From positions 1 through 8,041 of the forward strand of contig CANQSG010000091.1 of the NCBI GenBank assembly GCA_947626485.1: a DNA stretch of 8,041 nt, given 5' to 3'. The position numbers and the translations under genes are program-made. This DNA is from an uncultured Clostridia bacterium. Its GTDB lineage: Bacteria > Bacillota > Clostridia > Oscillospirales > Acutalibacteraceae. Position 1 is the stretch's first letter; every line of letters starts with the position of its first letter. This document shows positions 1 through 7,488 of the stretch, piece after piece. The notes under the pieces were generated by a model. The model was not told the DNA's origin and searched no databases. It saw only the letters and a program-made list of their open reading frames with translations.

Positions 1-501
1 CCCGGCGTTTTCGCCCTCGAGCGCGCGGCGAAGGCCGGCATTCCCGCCGCCGTCGTCGCCCGCATGGACTATGCCGACCAGGCGTCTTACGAAAATGCGC
101 TGCTGGCGCTGCTGCGGGAAAAGCAGATCGATTTGATCGTGCTCGCCGGGTTCCTGACGATTTTAAGCGAAGCCTTTGTCCGCGCTTATCCGAACCGGAT
201 TTTAAACGTCCACCCCTCGCTCATCCCGTCCTTCTGCGGGGCAGGCTTTTACGGGTTAAAGGTGCACGAGGCCGCCCTGCAACGCGGCGTGAAGGTCACG
301 GGTGCGACGGTGCATTACGTCAACGAGATCCCCGACGGGGGCGAAATTCTGCTGCAAAAGGCGGTCGAAATGCGGCGGGACGACACGCCGCAGACGCTCC
401 AGCGCCGTGTGATGGAAGAAGCGGAATGGAAACTGCTGCCGCAGGCCGTCGAAACGGTCTGCCGGAAAATTGCCGCGAACGCGGCGGGAGGGACAAGATG
501 A
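1..501 (+). CDS. purN: Phosphoribosylglycinamide formyltransferase (GAR transformylase), 5'-truncated
   Basis: Cytosolic enzyme of purine synthesis step 3: it moves a formyl group from 10-formyltetrahydrofolate to GAR, giving FGAR. The frame is open from base 1, so the gene began upstream; 166 residues are visible. Aligning the LER stretch at residues 6-8 with E. coli PurN from memory suggests about 37 residues are missing, including the N-terminal phosphate-binding GNGSN loop. The catalytic trio is present: Asn69 and His71 in LNVHPSLIP (bases 205-213) and Asp112 in PDGGEIL (bases 334-336), matching E. coli Asn106, His108 and Asp144. The loop after HPSLIP, with FCGAGFYG, makes this region about five residues longer than in E. 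coli; I recall this form from clostridial PurN. The TGA stop overlaps the next ATG (ATGA, 498-501), which suggests translational coupling. The identification is firm; only the start is unseen. Confidence 0.96.
   Translation, partial: PGVFALERAAKAGIPAAVVARMDYADQASYENALLALLREKQIDLIVLAGFLTILSEAFVRAYPNRILNVHPSLIPSFCGAGFYGLKVHEAALQRGVKVTGATVHYVNEIPDGGEILLQKAVEMRRDDTPQTLQRRVMEEAEWKLLPQAVETVCRKIAANAAGGTR
487..492 (+). promoter_or_regulatory. Shine-Dalgarno site that fixes the purO start
   Basis: GGAGGG lies inside the last codons of purN, five bases before ATG 498. It supports ATG 498 over the longer in-frame start at 426. Together with the ATGA overlap it suggests that ribosomes finishing purN can reinitiate on purO. 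Confidence 0.75.
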
Positions 502-1211
502 AACAGCTTGAACTTGCAACCGAACTTTCCCGGAACACCTATCCGGGGCGCGGCATTTTGCTCGGCCGCTCGCACGACGGCAAAAACGCCGTGATCGCCT
601 ATTTTATCATGGGACGCAGCGAGAACAGCCGCAACCGCGTCTTCGTCCCGGACGCGGACGGCATCCGCACGCAGGCGCACGACCCCTCGAAGCTGACCGA
701 CCCCTCGCTCATCATCTACGCGCCGGTGCGGGTACACGGGCAGGACACGATCGTCACGAACGGAGACCAGACCGACACGATTTTCGACTTTCTCGCGCGC
801 GGCGAGAGCTTTGAAGCGGCGCTGCGCACGCGGAAATTCGAGCCGGACGCCCCGAATTTCACCCCGCGTATCAGCGGCATCGTCACTCTCAAAGACGGCG
901 ATTTTTCCTATCGATTGAGCATCTTAAAAAGCGCCGACGGCTCGGACGCCGACTGCCGCCGCTATTTCTTCGAATACGCCCACCCGCTCGCGGGGGAGGG
1001 GCATTTCCTGCACACTTATCGCTGCGACGGCAACCCGATCCCGTCGTTTGAAGGGGAGCCGACCCGCGTCGCCCTTTCCGACACGATCGACGAGTTGACC
1101 GACACGCTCTGGAACAACCTGAACGCCGACAATAAAGTCGCGCTCTTTGTCCGCTACATCGCGCTCGACACCGGCGCGACCGAGACCCGCATCGTCAACA
1201 AATATCAATAA
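498..1211 (+). CDS. purO: IMP cyclohydrolase, PurO family (archaeal-type, stand-alone)
   Basis: Predicted to close the ring of FAICAR to give IMP, the last step of the pathway, in the cytosol. The 237-residue product aligns in my memory with Methanothermobacter PurO (about 200 residues). YPGRGI at 15-20, the GRSENSRNR stretch at 39-47 and VTNGDQTDTI at 86-95 match archaeal YLGRI, SSRSFPNR and VSNGSHTDTI. It is unrelated to the MGS-like IMPCH domain of bacterial PurH. The start is ATG 498, with GGAGGG at 487-492 five bases upstream; an in-frame ATG at 426 lies deep inside purN and lacks such a site. It overlaps the purN stop by four bases and precedes a formyltransferase that lacks its own cyclohydrolase domain, which fits the assignment. 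It is longer than the archaeal enzymes, mainly at the N-terminus and in the second half. No signal peptide or membrane segment is seen. Confidence 0.9.
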   Translation: MKQLELATELSRNTYPGRGILLGRSHDGKNAVIAYFIMGRSENSRNRVFVPDADGIRTQAHDPSKLTDPSLIIYAPVRVHGQDTIVTNGDQTDTIFDFLARGESFEAALRTRKFEPDAPNFTPRISGIVTLKDGDFSYRLSILKSADGSDADCRRYFFEYAHPLAGEGHFLHTYRCDGNPIPSFEGEPTRVALSDTIDELTDTLWNNLNADNKVALFVRYIALDTGATETRIVNKYQ

Positions 1212-1238
1212 TCGCCCCTGCGGCGAAATCAAACATCC

Positions 1239-1246
1239 GGGAGGAA
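1239..1246 (+). promoter_or_regulatory. Shine-Dalgarno site of the AICAR formyltransferase
   Basis: GGGAGGAA sits in the 41-base gap after purO. GGAGG (1240-1244) is eight bases before ATG 1253. Nothing else in the gap (no T-tract hairpin, no clear promoter) separates the two genes. Confidence 0.75.
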
Positions 1247-1252
1247 CGGGTT

Positions 1253-2431
1253 ATGTCCAACGAATTGCTTTTGAAATACGGCTGCAATCCCAATCAGGTT
1301 CCCGCCAAAATCTTCTGCAAGGCCGGCGCGCTGCCGCTGCGGGTGCGCAACGGTCGCCCCGGCTATATCAATTTTCTCGACGCGCTCAACAGCTGGCAGC
1401 TCGTCAAGGAGCTCAAAGCCGCGACCGGCATGCCCGCCGCCGCCAGCTTTAAGCACGTCAGCCCCGCCGGCGCCGCGATCGGCCGCCCGCTTTCAGATGA
1501 CCTGAAACGCATTTATTTCGTCGAAGACCTCGACGAGCTCTCGCCGCTCGCCTGCGCCTATGCGCGCGCGCGGGGAACCGACCGGATGTCCTCCTTCGGC
1601 GACTGGATCGCGTTGAGCGACGTCTGCGACCGCGCGACGGCGCTGCTGATCAAGCGCGAGGTCTCGGACGGCATCATCGCCCCGGGCTACGACGACGACG
1701 CCCTCGAAATCCTGAAATCGAAGCGCAAGGGCGGGTATAACATCGTCGAGATCGACCCGGACTATCAGCCCGATCCGGTCGAGCACAAGGACGTCTTCGG
1801 CATCACGTTTGAGCAGGGGAGAAACGAGTTAAAAATCGACGATTCCTGCTTTGCGAACATCGTGACGGCCAACAAGACGCTGCCCGATTCCGCTAAAACC
1901 GACCTGATCCTTTCGCTCATCACCCTGAAATACACCCAGTCCAATTCGGTCTGCTACGCGAAGGACGGGCAGACCATCGGCGTCGGCGCTGGGCAGCAAT
2001 CCCGCATTCACTGCACCCGCCTCGCCGGCAACAAGGCCGACATCTGGCACCTGCGCCAGCACCCGAAGGTGCTCGCCCTGCCGTTTGCCGACACGCTCGG
2101 CCGCCCCGACCGCGACAACGCGATTGACGTCTACATCTCGGACGAAAGCGACGACGTGCTGGGCGACGCTGTCTGGCAGCAGTATTTCAAGACCCGCCCC
2201 GAGCCGCTGACGGCGGAGGAAAAGCGGGCGTACCTCGCGCAGGTCAAGGGCGTTTCGCTCGGCAGCGACGCCTTCTTCCCGTTCGGGGACAACATCAAGC
2301 GCGCCTACCGCAGCGGCGTGCAGTACGTTATTCAGCCGGGCGGCTCGATTCGCGACGACCTCGTGATCGCCGACGCCGACCGTTTCGGCATGGTTATGGC
2401 GTTTACCGGCATCCGTCTGTTCCATCATTGA
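1253..2431 (+). CDS. purH: Stand-alone AICAR formyltransferase (no IMP cyclohydrolase domain)
   Basis: Converts AICAR plus 10-formyltetrahydrofolate to FAICAR (step 9). The 392-residue protein matches only the C-terminal formyltransferase part of bifunctional PurH/ATIC, which totals about 510-590 residues. It opens directly with LKYGCNPNQ, where the formyltransferase domain starts in the fused enzyme, so this is a complete single-function protein and not a broken PurH. The catalytic Lys-His pair is at K67-H68 in SFKHVSPAG. The conserved substrate-binding stretches KYTQSNSVCYA (226-236) and GAGQQSRIHCTRLAG (245-259) are intact, as are SDAFFPF and the C-terminal RLFHH. These are closer, from memory, to the animal ATIC sequence than to E. 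coli PurH, which has VKHANPCG at the active site. Its partner is presumably the PurO protein encoded just upstream. The start ATG 1253 has a strong Shine-Dalgarno site, and a 20-base gap leads to purD. Confidence 0.95.
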   Translation: MSNELLLKYGCNPNQVPAKIFCKAGALPLRVRNGRPGYINFLDALNSWQLVKELKAATGMPAAASFKHVSPAGAAIGRPLSDDLKRIYFVEDLDELSPLACAYARARGTDRMSSFGDWIALSDVCDRATALLIKREVSDGIIAPGYDDDALEILKSKRKGGYNIVEIDPDYQPDPVEHKDVFGITFEQGRNELKIDDSCFANIVTANKTLPDSAKTDLILSLITLKYTQSNSVCYAKDGQTIGVGAGQQSRIHCTRLAGNKADIWHLRQHPKVLALPFADTLGRPDRDNAIDVYISDESDDVLGDAVWQQYFKTRPEPLTAEEKRAYLAQVKGVSLGSDAFFPFGDNIKRAYRSGVQYVIQPGGSIRDDLVIADADRFGMVMAFTGIRLFHH

Positions 2432-2436
2432 CCGAA

Positions 2437-2444
2437 GGGGAGAG
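2437..2444 (+). promoter_or_regulatory. Shine-Dalgarno site supporting the GTG start of purD
   Basis: GGGGAGAG follows the TGA of the formyltransferase gene and ends seven bases before GTG 2452. The residues that follow (KLLVVGGGGREHA) are the canonical PurD N-terminus, so GTG is the true start; no ATG is better placed. Confidence 0.75.
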
Positions 2445-2451
2445 CTGAACC

Positions 2452-3726
2452 GTGAAACTGCTTGTTGTCGGCGGCGGCGGCCGCGAACACGCGATCATTC
2501 AGAAATTAAAGGAAAATCCGCAGGTGGAGGAAATTTTCGCCCTGCCCGGAAACGGCGGCATCGCCGCCGACGCGACCTGCGTGCCCATCGGCGCAAAGGA
2601 GATCGACCGGATTGTCGATTTTGCCGTCGAGCAGAAGGTCGATTTCGCCGTCGTCGCGCCCGACGATCCGCTCGTCCTCGGTGCGGTCGACGCGCTCGAA
2701 GCCGCCGGAATTCCCGCCTTCGGCCCCAACAAACGCGCCGCTATTATTGAAGGCAGCAAGGTCTTTTCCAAAGAGATGATGCAGCGCTTCGGCATTCCGA
2801 CCGCCGCCTACAACGTCTTTTCCGACGCGGCGGAGGCGACCCGGTTTCTGGAAGCCGCGACCCGCTTCCCGGTCGTGATTAAAGCGGACGGCCTTGCGCT
2901 CGGCAAGGGCGTTATCATCGCGCAGAATAAGTCCGAAGCGCTCGACGCCGTCGCTTCCATTATGACCGACCGCATTTTCGGCCAAAGCGGCAGCCGCATT
3001 GTCGTCGAGGAATTTCTGACGGGTCCCGAGGTCTCGGTGCTCGCCTTTACCGACGGCAAAACGATCGTCCCGATGGTCTCCTCGATGGATCACAAGCGCG
3101 CGCTCGACGGCGACAAGGGGCTGAACACCGGCGGCATGGGCACCGTCGCGCCCAACCCGTATTACACGCCCGAGATCGCCGAGCTCTGCCGCAAGACCAT
3201 CTTCGAGCCGACCGTGCGCGCCATGAACGCCCTCGACCGCAAATTCAAGGGCTGCCTGTATTTCGGCCTGATGCTCACGCCTGACGGTCCGAAGGTCATC
3301 GAATACAACTGTCGCTTCGGCGACCCCGAGACGCAGGTCGTCCTGCCGCTGCTCAAAACCGACCTGCTGACCGTGATGCGCGCCGTCGTCGAGGAACGGC
3401 TCGCCGAGATCCCCGTGGAATTTTCCGCCGACTCCGCCTGCTGCGTCGTGCTCGCCTCGGGCGGTTATCCGCAGTCCTACGCGACCGGGTATCCGATTTC
3501 CGGCCTACAAGACGTCGCCGGCGCTCGGGTTTATCACGCCGGCACCAAACAGACCGACGCGGGGCTCTGCACCTCCGGCGGCCGCGTGCTCGGGGTGACG
3601 GTGACTGCGCCGACCCTCTCGCTTGCCATCGAGCGCGCCTACGAGCAGGTGCGCCGCATTTCCTTCACCGATTCCTTTTACCGTACCGATATCGGCCGCC
3701 GCGCGCTGCAGGCGGCACAGGAGTGA
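2452..3726 (+). CDS. purD: Phosphoribosylamine-glycine ligase (GAR synthetase)
   Basis: ATP-grasp enzyme of step 2: phosphoribosylamine + glycine + ATP gives GAR, the substrate of PurN. The 424 residues are the normal family length. The N-domain carries GGGGREHA (7-14) and LPGNGG (31-36). The ATP-grasp region has the ATP-binding lysine in VIKADGLALGKG (K144), the NTGGMG loop (225-230) and the metal-binding EYNCRFGDPETQ (284-295). The C-terminal domain follows, with ASGGYP and a GGRVLGVT segment. All expected functional motifs are intact. The start is GTG 2452, 20 bases after the formyltransferase stop, with a good Shine-Dalgarno sequence. The TGA stop (3724-3726) lies six bases before the preferred purL ATG, and the purL ribosome site is formed by the last purD codons. 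Identification is certain from the motifs. Confidence 0.98.
   Translation: MKLLVVGGGGREHAIIQKLKENPQVEEIFALPGNGGIAADATCVPIGAKEIDRIVDFAVEQKVDFAVVAPDDPLVLGAVDALEAAGIPAFGPNKRAAIIEGSKVFSKEMMQRFGIPTAAYNVFSDAAEATRFLEAATRFPVVIKADGLALGKGVIIAQNKSEALDAVASIMTDRIFGQSGSRIVVEEFLTGPEVSVLAFTDGKTIVPMVSSMDHKRALDGDKGLNTGGMGTVAPNPYYTPEIAELCRKTIFEPTVRAMNALDRKFKGCLYFGLMLTPDGPKVIEYNCRFGDPETQVVLPLLKTDLLTVMRAVVEERLAEIPVEFSADSACCVVLASGGYPQSYATGYPISGLQDVAGARVYHAGTKQTDAGLCTSGGRVLGVTVTAPTLSLAIERAYEQVRRISFTDSFYRTDIGRRALQAAQE
3719..3723 (+). promoter_or_regulatory. Shine-Dalgarno site deciding the purL start
   Basis: AGGAG overlaps the last codons of purD and lies eight bases before ATG 3732. An in-frame GTG at 3723 would overlap the purD stop (GTGA), but this Shine-Dalgarno sequence would then run into its own start codon. 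ATG 3732 is therefore preferred; it gives the N-terminus MSVFRIYVEK. Confidence 0.75.
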
Positions 3727-3731
3727 ACCCT

Positions 3732-6700
3732 ATGTCAGTTTTCCGCATTTACGTCGAAAAAATGCCGCAGTACGCCGTCGAGGCGCGGCACCTGCTCTCG
3801 GATATCCGCACACTGTTGCAAATGCCCGCCCTGACCGGCCTGCGCCTGCTCAACCGCTACGATATCGAGGGGGTCGACGCCGCAACCTTCGAGGCCTGCC
3901 GGCAGACGGTCTTTTCCGAGCCGCAGCTCGACGTCACGTATGACGATCTGCCCGAGACCGACGCCGCCGTTTTCGCGACCGAGTATCTGCCCGGGCAGTT
4001 CGACCAGCGCGCCGATTCCTGCGCCCAGTGCGTGCAGATCGTCTCGCAGGGCGAGCGCCCGACCGTCCGCAGTGCGAAGGTCTATTTGCTGGAAGGCGAT
4101 TTGACCGACGACGACATCGCTGCGATCAAGAAATATCTCATCAACCCCGTCGAGAGCCGGGAGGCGTCGCTCGAAAAGCCCGAAACCCTCGCGACCCCCT
4201 TTGAAATTCCGACGACGGTCGAAACGCTGCACGGTTTTCTTTCGTTCGACGAGGAACAGCGCAAGGCGTTTTTGGCGCAGTACGGCCTCGCGATGGATCT
4301 CGACGACCTTAAATTCTGCCAGGATTATTTCAAAACGGAGCAGCGCGACCCGACGATCACCGAAATTCGCATGATCGACACCTACTGGTCGGATCACTGC
4401 CGCCACACGACCTTTTTGACCGTCATCGACGACGTCACCTTCGAAAATCCCGACGCGCAGCGCGCCTTTGAACGGTATCTTGCCATTCGCAAATCCCTCG
4501 GCCGCACCCGTCCGATCACCCTGATGGACGTCGCGACGATCGGCGCGAAATATCTGAAATCGACCGGGAAGCTCGCAAACCTCGACGAATCCGACGAGAT
4601 CAACGCCTGCAGCATTGTGATCGACGTCGACGTCGACGGCAAGCCGCAGAAATGGCTGCTGCAATTCAAGAACGAGACTCACAACCACCCGACCGAGATC
4701 GAGCCCTTCGGCGGCGCGGCGACCTGCATCGGCGGCGCCATCCGCGACCCGCTTTCCGGCCGCAGCTACGTCTATCAGGCGATGCGTGTCACCGGCGCTG
4801 CCGACCCGCTGCTGCCGGTCGATCAGACGATGCCCGGCAAGCTGCCGCAGACTGCCGCCAACGGGTACAGCTCCTACGGCAACCAGATCGGCCTCGCGAC
4901 GGGGCTGGTCGACGAGATTTATCACCCCGGCTACGCGGCGAAGCGGCTGGAGATCGGCGCCGTCGTCGGCGCAACGCCCCTCGACCACGTCCGGCGCGAG
5001 ACGCCGGCGGCGGGCGACGTTGTCCTGCTGCTCGGCGGCAGAACCGGGCGGGACGGCTGCGGCGGCGCGACCGGTTCCTCGAAATCGCACGTCCTTTCCT
5101 CGCTTGAAACCTGCGGCGCCGAGGTCCAAAAGGGCAACGCCCCCGAGGAACGCAAGCTGCAGCGCCTCTTCCGCGACCCCGAGGTCACTCTGAAAATCAA
5201 GCGCTGCAACGATTTCGGCGCGGGCGGCGTCTCCGTCGCCATCGGCGAACTCGCCGACGGGTTGCGCATCGACCTGAACGCCGTGCGCAAAAAATACGAA
5301 GGGCTCGACGGCACCGAGCTCGCCATCAGCGAATCGCAGGAGCGCATGGCCGTCGTCGTCGCGCCCGAGGACGTCGACGCGATGATCCGGCTTGCCGCCG
5401 CGGAAAACCTTGAAGTGACGCCCGTCGCCGTCGTGACCGAATCGCCCCGGCTCGTCATGACCTGGAACGGCGTCGAGATCGTCAACCTCTCCCGCACCTT
5501 CCTCAATTCCAACGGCGCCGAAAAGCATGTCCGCGCCGCCGTCGCAGCTGCAAAGCCTTATACGCGGCAGATTGCGGGCGACGATTTCGCCGCGCGGATG
5601 CGGGCGCTGGTAACCGATCTGAACGTCTGCTCGAAGCGCGGGCTTTCCGAGCGCTTCGATTCGACCATCGGCGCCGGCTCGGTGCTCATGCCCTTCGGCG
5701 GGAAATATCAGCTCACGCCGACCCAGTGCATGGCGGCGAAAATCCCGCTGACGGAAGGGGAGACCAAGACCTGCTCGGTCATGGCATACGGCTATCAGCC
5801 CTATCTGACCGAGGCGAGTCCCTACCACGGCGCCTACCTCGCCGTCGTCGAATCGGTTTGCCGTCTCGTCGCCGCCGGCGCGCCCTATCGCGACGCCTAT
5901 CTGACCTTCCAGGAATATTTCGAACGCCTTTCCGACCAGCCGCAGCGCTGGGGCAAGCCGCTTTCCGCCCTGCTCGGCGCCCTCGACGCCCAGCTCGATC
6001 TCGGCCTCGCCGCCATCGGGGGCAAGGATTCGATGTCCGGCTCCTTTGAAAACCTCGACGTCCCGCCGACGCTTGTCAGCTTTGCCATCGCCCCCGCGAA
6101 CACCGACCGCGTTCTTTCGAACGAGTGGAAGGCCGCCGGCTCCCGCGTCGTCCTGCTCGCCCCGCGTTACCGCGAAAACGGCCTGCCCGACGTCGAGAGT
6201 CTGAAGGCGAATTTCGACACCGTCGCTGCGCTGATGGCGCAGGGCGGCGTTCGCTCCGCCTACGTTCCGGGTTACGGCGGCGTCGCCGAAGCGCTCTTCA
6301 AAATGGCGATCGGCAACGGCATCGGTTTCAAAAAAGCCGACGCTTTCCCGGAGGAAAAGCTCTTCGCCGCGCTGCACGGCTGCTTTGTCCTCGAGCTCGC
6401 CGACGCGTCGCTGCTGCCCGAAGCCGAGACCGTCGGCGAGACGATCGCCGCGCGCGAATTCTGCGGGCTGTCGCTCGACGAGCTGCTGCGCGCCTACGAG
6501 CAAAAGCTCGAACCCGTCTTCCCGGTGCAAATTCACGAGGAGACGAAGCCGCCGCGCACCTATGCTTTCTCGGCGGAAAAACGCGTTGCGCCCGCCGTTT
6601 CGGTCTCTTCGCCGCGCGTGCTGATCCCGGTTTTCCCGGGCACGAACTGCGAATATGACACGGCGCGCGCCTTTGCCCGCGCAGGGGCGAAGCCTGAAAT

Positions 6701-7409
6701 TTTCGTCGTCAAGAACCTGACGCCGGGCGACGTGAGCGCTTCGATCGCCGAGATGGAACGCCGCATTTCGAACGCCCAGATCATCGCGATCCCGGGCGGC
6801 TTCTCGGGCGGCGACGAGCCCGACGGCTCGGGCAAATTCATCACCGCCTTCTTCCGCAACCCCCGCATTCGCGACGCGGTGCATACGCTGCTCAAACAGC
6901 GCGACGGCCTGATGTGCGGCATCTGCAACGGCTTCCAGGCGCTCGTCAAGTTAGGGCTCGTGCCGTTCGGCGAGATCGTCGAGACCGACGTGAACTGCCC
7001 GACGCTGACCTTCAACGCCATCGCCCGCCACCAGTCCTCGATCGTCCGCACCCGCGTTTCCTCGAACCTGTCGCCCTGGCTGCAATACAGCAACGTCGGC
7101 GACATTCACACCGTCGCGATCTCCCACGGCGAAGGCCGGTTTGTCGCAAGCGAGGAAATGCTGCAAACACTGGCGAAAAACGGCCAGATCGCCACGCAGT
7201 ACGTCGACCTCAACGGCGCGGTCTCGATGGACGTCCGCGCGAACCCCAACACCTCGATCGACGCCATCGAGGGCATCACCTCGCCCGACGGCCGCGTCTT
7301 CGGCAAGATGGGGCATTCCGAACGCTTCAGCGACAACGTTTATAAAAACGTCGACGGCGTCAAGGACAATCAGATGTTCCGCGGTGCGGTGGATTATTTC
7401 CGCCTGTAA
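3732..7409 (+). CDS. purL: Phosphoribosylformylglycinamidine synthase, single-chain (FGAM synthase)
   Basis: Step 4: FGAR + glutamine + ATP gives FGAM. The 1,225-residue protein contains everything that small-PurL systems split among PurS, PurL and PurQ. In order: a PurS-like N-terminus (about 1-150, with RIYVEK and EYLPGQFDQRADS); a linker with SDHCRH (220-225); a first AIRS-type ATP domain (KNETHNHPT, 313-321; DFGAGG, 494-499); a second AIRS-like half (GGKDSMS, 763-769); and a class I glutamine amidotransferase (about 960-1225). The amidotransferase triad is Cys1065 in GICNGFQ, and His1195 and Glu1197 in MGHSERF, where the E. coli enzyme reads HPE. Length and motifs fit the clade typical of Clostridia rather than the E. 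coli-type protein of about 1,295 residues. No separate purS or purQ is seen, as expected. A start at GTG 3723 (three more residues) is possible but less likely. It is the last gene before the terminator. Confidence 0.97.
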   Translation: MSVFRIYVEKMPQYAVEARHLLSDIRTLLQMPALTGLRLLNRYDIEGVDAATFEACRQTVFSEPQLDVTYDDLPETDAAVFATEYLPGQFDQRADSCAQCVQIVSQGERPTVRSAKVYLLEGDLTDDDIAAIKKYLINPVESREASLEKPETLATPFEIPTTVETLHGFLSFDEEQRKAFLAQYGLAMDLDDLKFCQDYFKTEQRDPTITEIRMIDTYWSDHCRHTTFLTVIDDVTFENPDAQRAFERYLAIRKSLGRTRPITLMDVATIGAKYLKSTGKLANLDESDEINACSIVIDVDVDGKPQKWLLQFKNETHNHPTEIEPFGGAATCIGGAIRDPLSGRSYVYQAMRVTGAADPLLPVDQTMPGKLPQTAANGYSSYGNQIGLATGLVDEIYHPGYAAKRLEIGAVVGATPLDHVRRETPAAGDVVLLLGGRTGRDGCGGATGSSKSHVLSSLETCGAEVQKGNAPEERKLQRLFRDPEVTLKIKRCNDFGAGGVSVAIGELADGLRIDLNAVRKKYEGLDGTELAISESQERMAVVVAPEDVDAMIRLAAAENLEVTPVAVVTESPRLVMTWNGVEIVNLSRTFLNSNGAEKHVRAAVAAAKPYTRQIAGDDFAARMRALVTDLNVCSKRGLSERFDSTIGAGSVLMPFGGKYQLTPTQCMAAKIPLTEGETKTCSVMAYGYQPYLTEASPYHGAYLAVVESVCRLVAAGAPYRDAYLTFQEYFERLSDQPQRWGKPLSALLGALDAQLDLGLAAIGGKDSMSGSFENLDVPPTLVSFAIAPANTDRVLSNEWKAAGSRVVLLAPRYRENGLPDVESLKANFDTVAALMAQGGVRSAYVPGYGGVAEALFKMAIGNGIGFKKADAFPEEKLFAALHGCFVLELADASLLPEAETVGETIAAREFCGLSLDELLRAYEQKLEPVFPVQIHEETKPPRTYAFSAEKRVAPAVSVSSPRVLIPVFPGTNCEYDTARAFARAGAKPEIFVVKNLTPGDVSASIAEMERRISNAQIIAIPGGFSGGDEPDGSGKFITAFFRNPRIRDAVHTLLKQRDGLMCGICNGFQALVKLGLVPFGEIVETDVNCPTLTFNAIARHQSSIVRTRVSSNLSPWLQYSNVGDIHTVAISHGEGRFVASEEMLQTLAKNGQIATQYVDLNGAVSMDVRANPNTSIDAIEGITSPDGRVFGKMGHSERFSDNVYKNVDGVKDNQMFRGAVDYFRL

Positions 7410-7431
7410 GCCCGCCGGACGCACACGCTAC

Positions 7432-7475
7432 ATCGGCAGAGGCGAGCCGCCGCGCTTGCTTCAGCCGATTTTTTT
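7432..7475 (+). terminator. Intrinsic terminator of the pur operon
   Basis: A hairpin begins 22 bases after the purL stop. The left arm 7432-7447 pairs with the right arm 7454-7469: 15 pairs, two of them G-U, one A-A mismatch (7438/7463), and a six-base loop at 7448-7453. The stem foot ATCGGC/GCCGAT runs straight into seven T's (7469-7475). This is a textbook Rho-independent terminator in the + direction. It separates the purine operon from the next gene. Confidence 0.92.
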
Positions 7476-7488
7476 GTCAAGAATGTTA

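Noticed and set aside
426..497. Longer N-terminus for the PurO protein from ATG 426
   Set aside because: It would overlap purN by 76 bases, has no Shine-Dalgarno site, and adds residues absent from the family. ATG 498 has a good site and the usual ATGA overlap.
1829..2428. 199-codon minus-strand frame opposite the formyltransferase (and similar frames opposite purD)
   Set aside because: Antisense shadows of strongly conserved genes in GC-rich DNA; no ribosome site or protein motif supports them.
3723..3731. GTG start for purL overlapping the purD stop
   Set aside because: The only Shine-Dalgarno sequence (AGGAG, 3719-3723) overlaps this GTG and cannot serve it; its spacing to ATG 3732 is ideal.
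4624..4640. Short GTCGAC tandem/palindromic repeat inside purL
   Set aside because: It encodes an Asp-Val alternation (IDVDVDG) within a beta strand of the AIRS domain; GTC and GAC are the favoured codons, so no extra function is needed.
4652..5193. Arg/Ala-rich overlapping + strand frames within purL
   Set aside because: Out-of-frame reading of GC-rich codons gives low-complexity Arg/Ala/Pro proteins; the purL frame is fully conserved here.
3735..6884. 1,049-codon open reading frame on the minus strand opposite purL
   Set aside because: It is exactly in register with purL codons and is open only because purL avoids TTA, CTA and TCA. The translation is rich in Arg, Gly, Val and Asp without recognisable motifs, as expected of an antisense shadow.
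7474..7479. TTGTCA as an alternative -35 box
   Set aside because: No -10-like hexamer lies 16-18 bases downstream; TAGACA at 7489 has a 17-base spacing to TATAGT.
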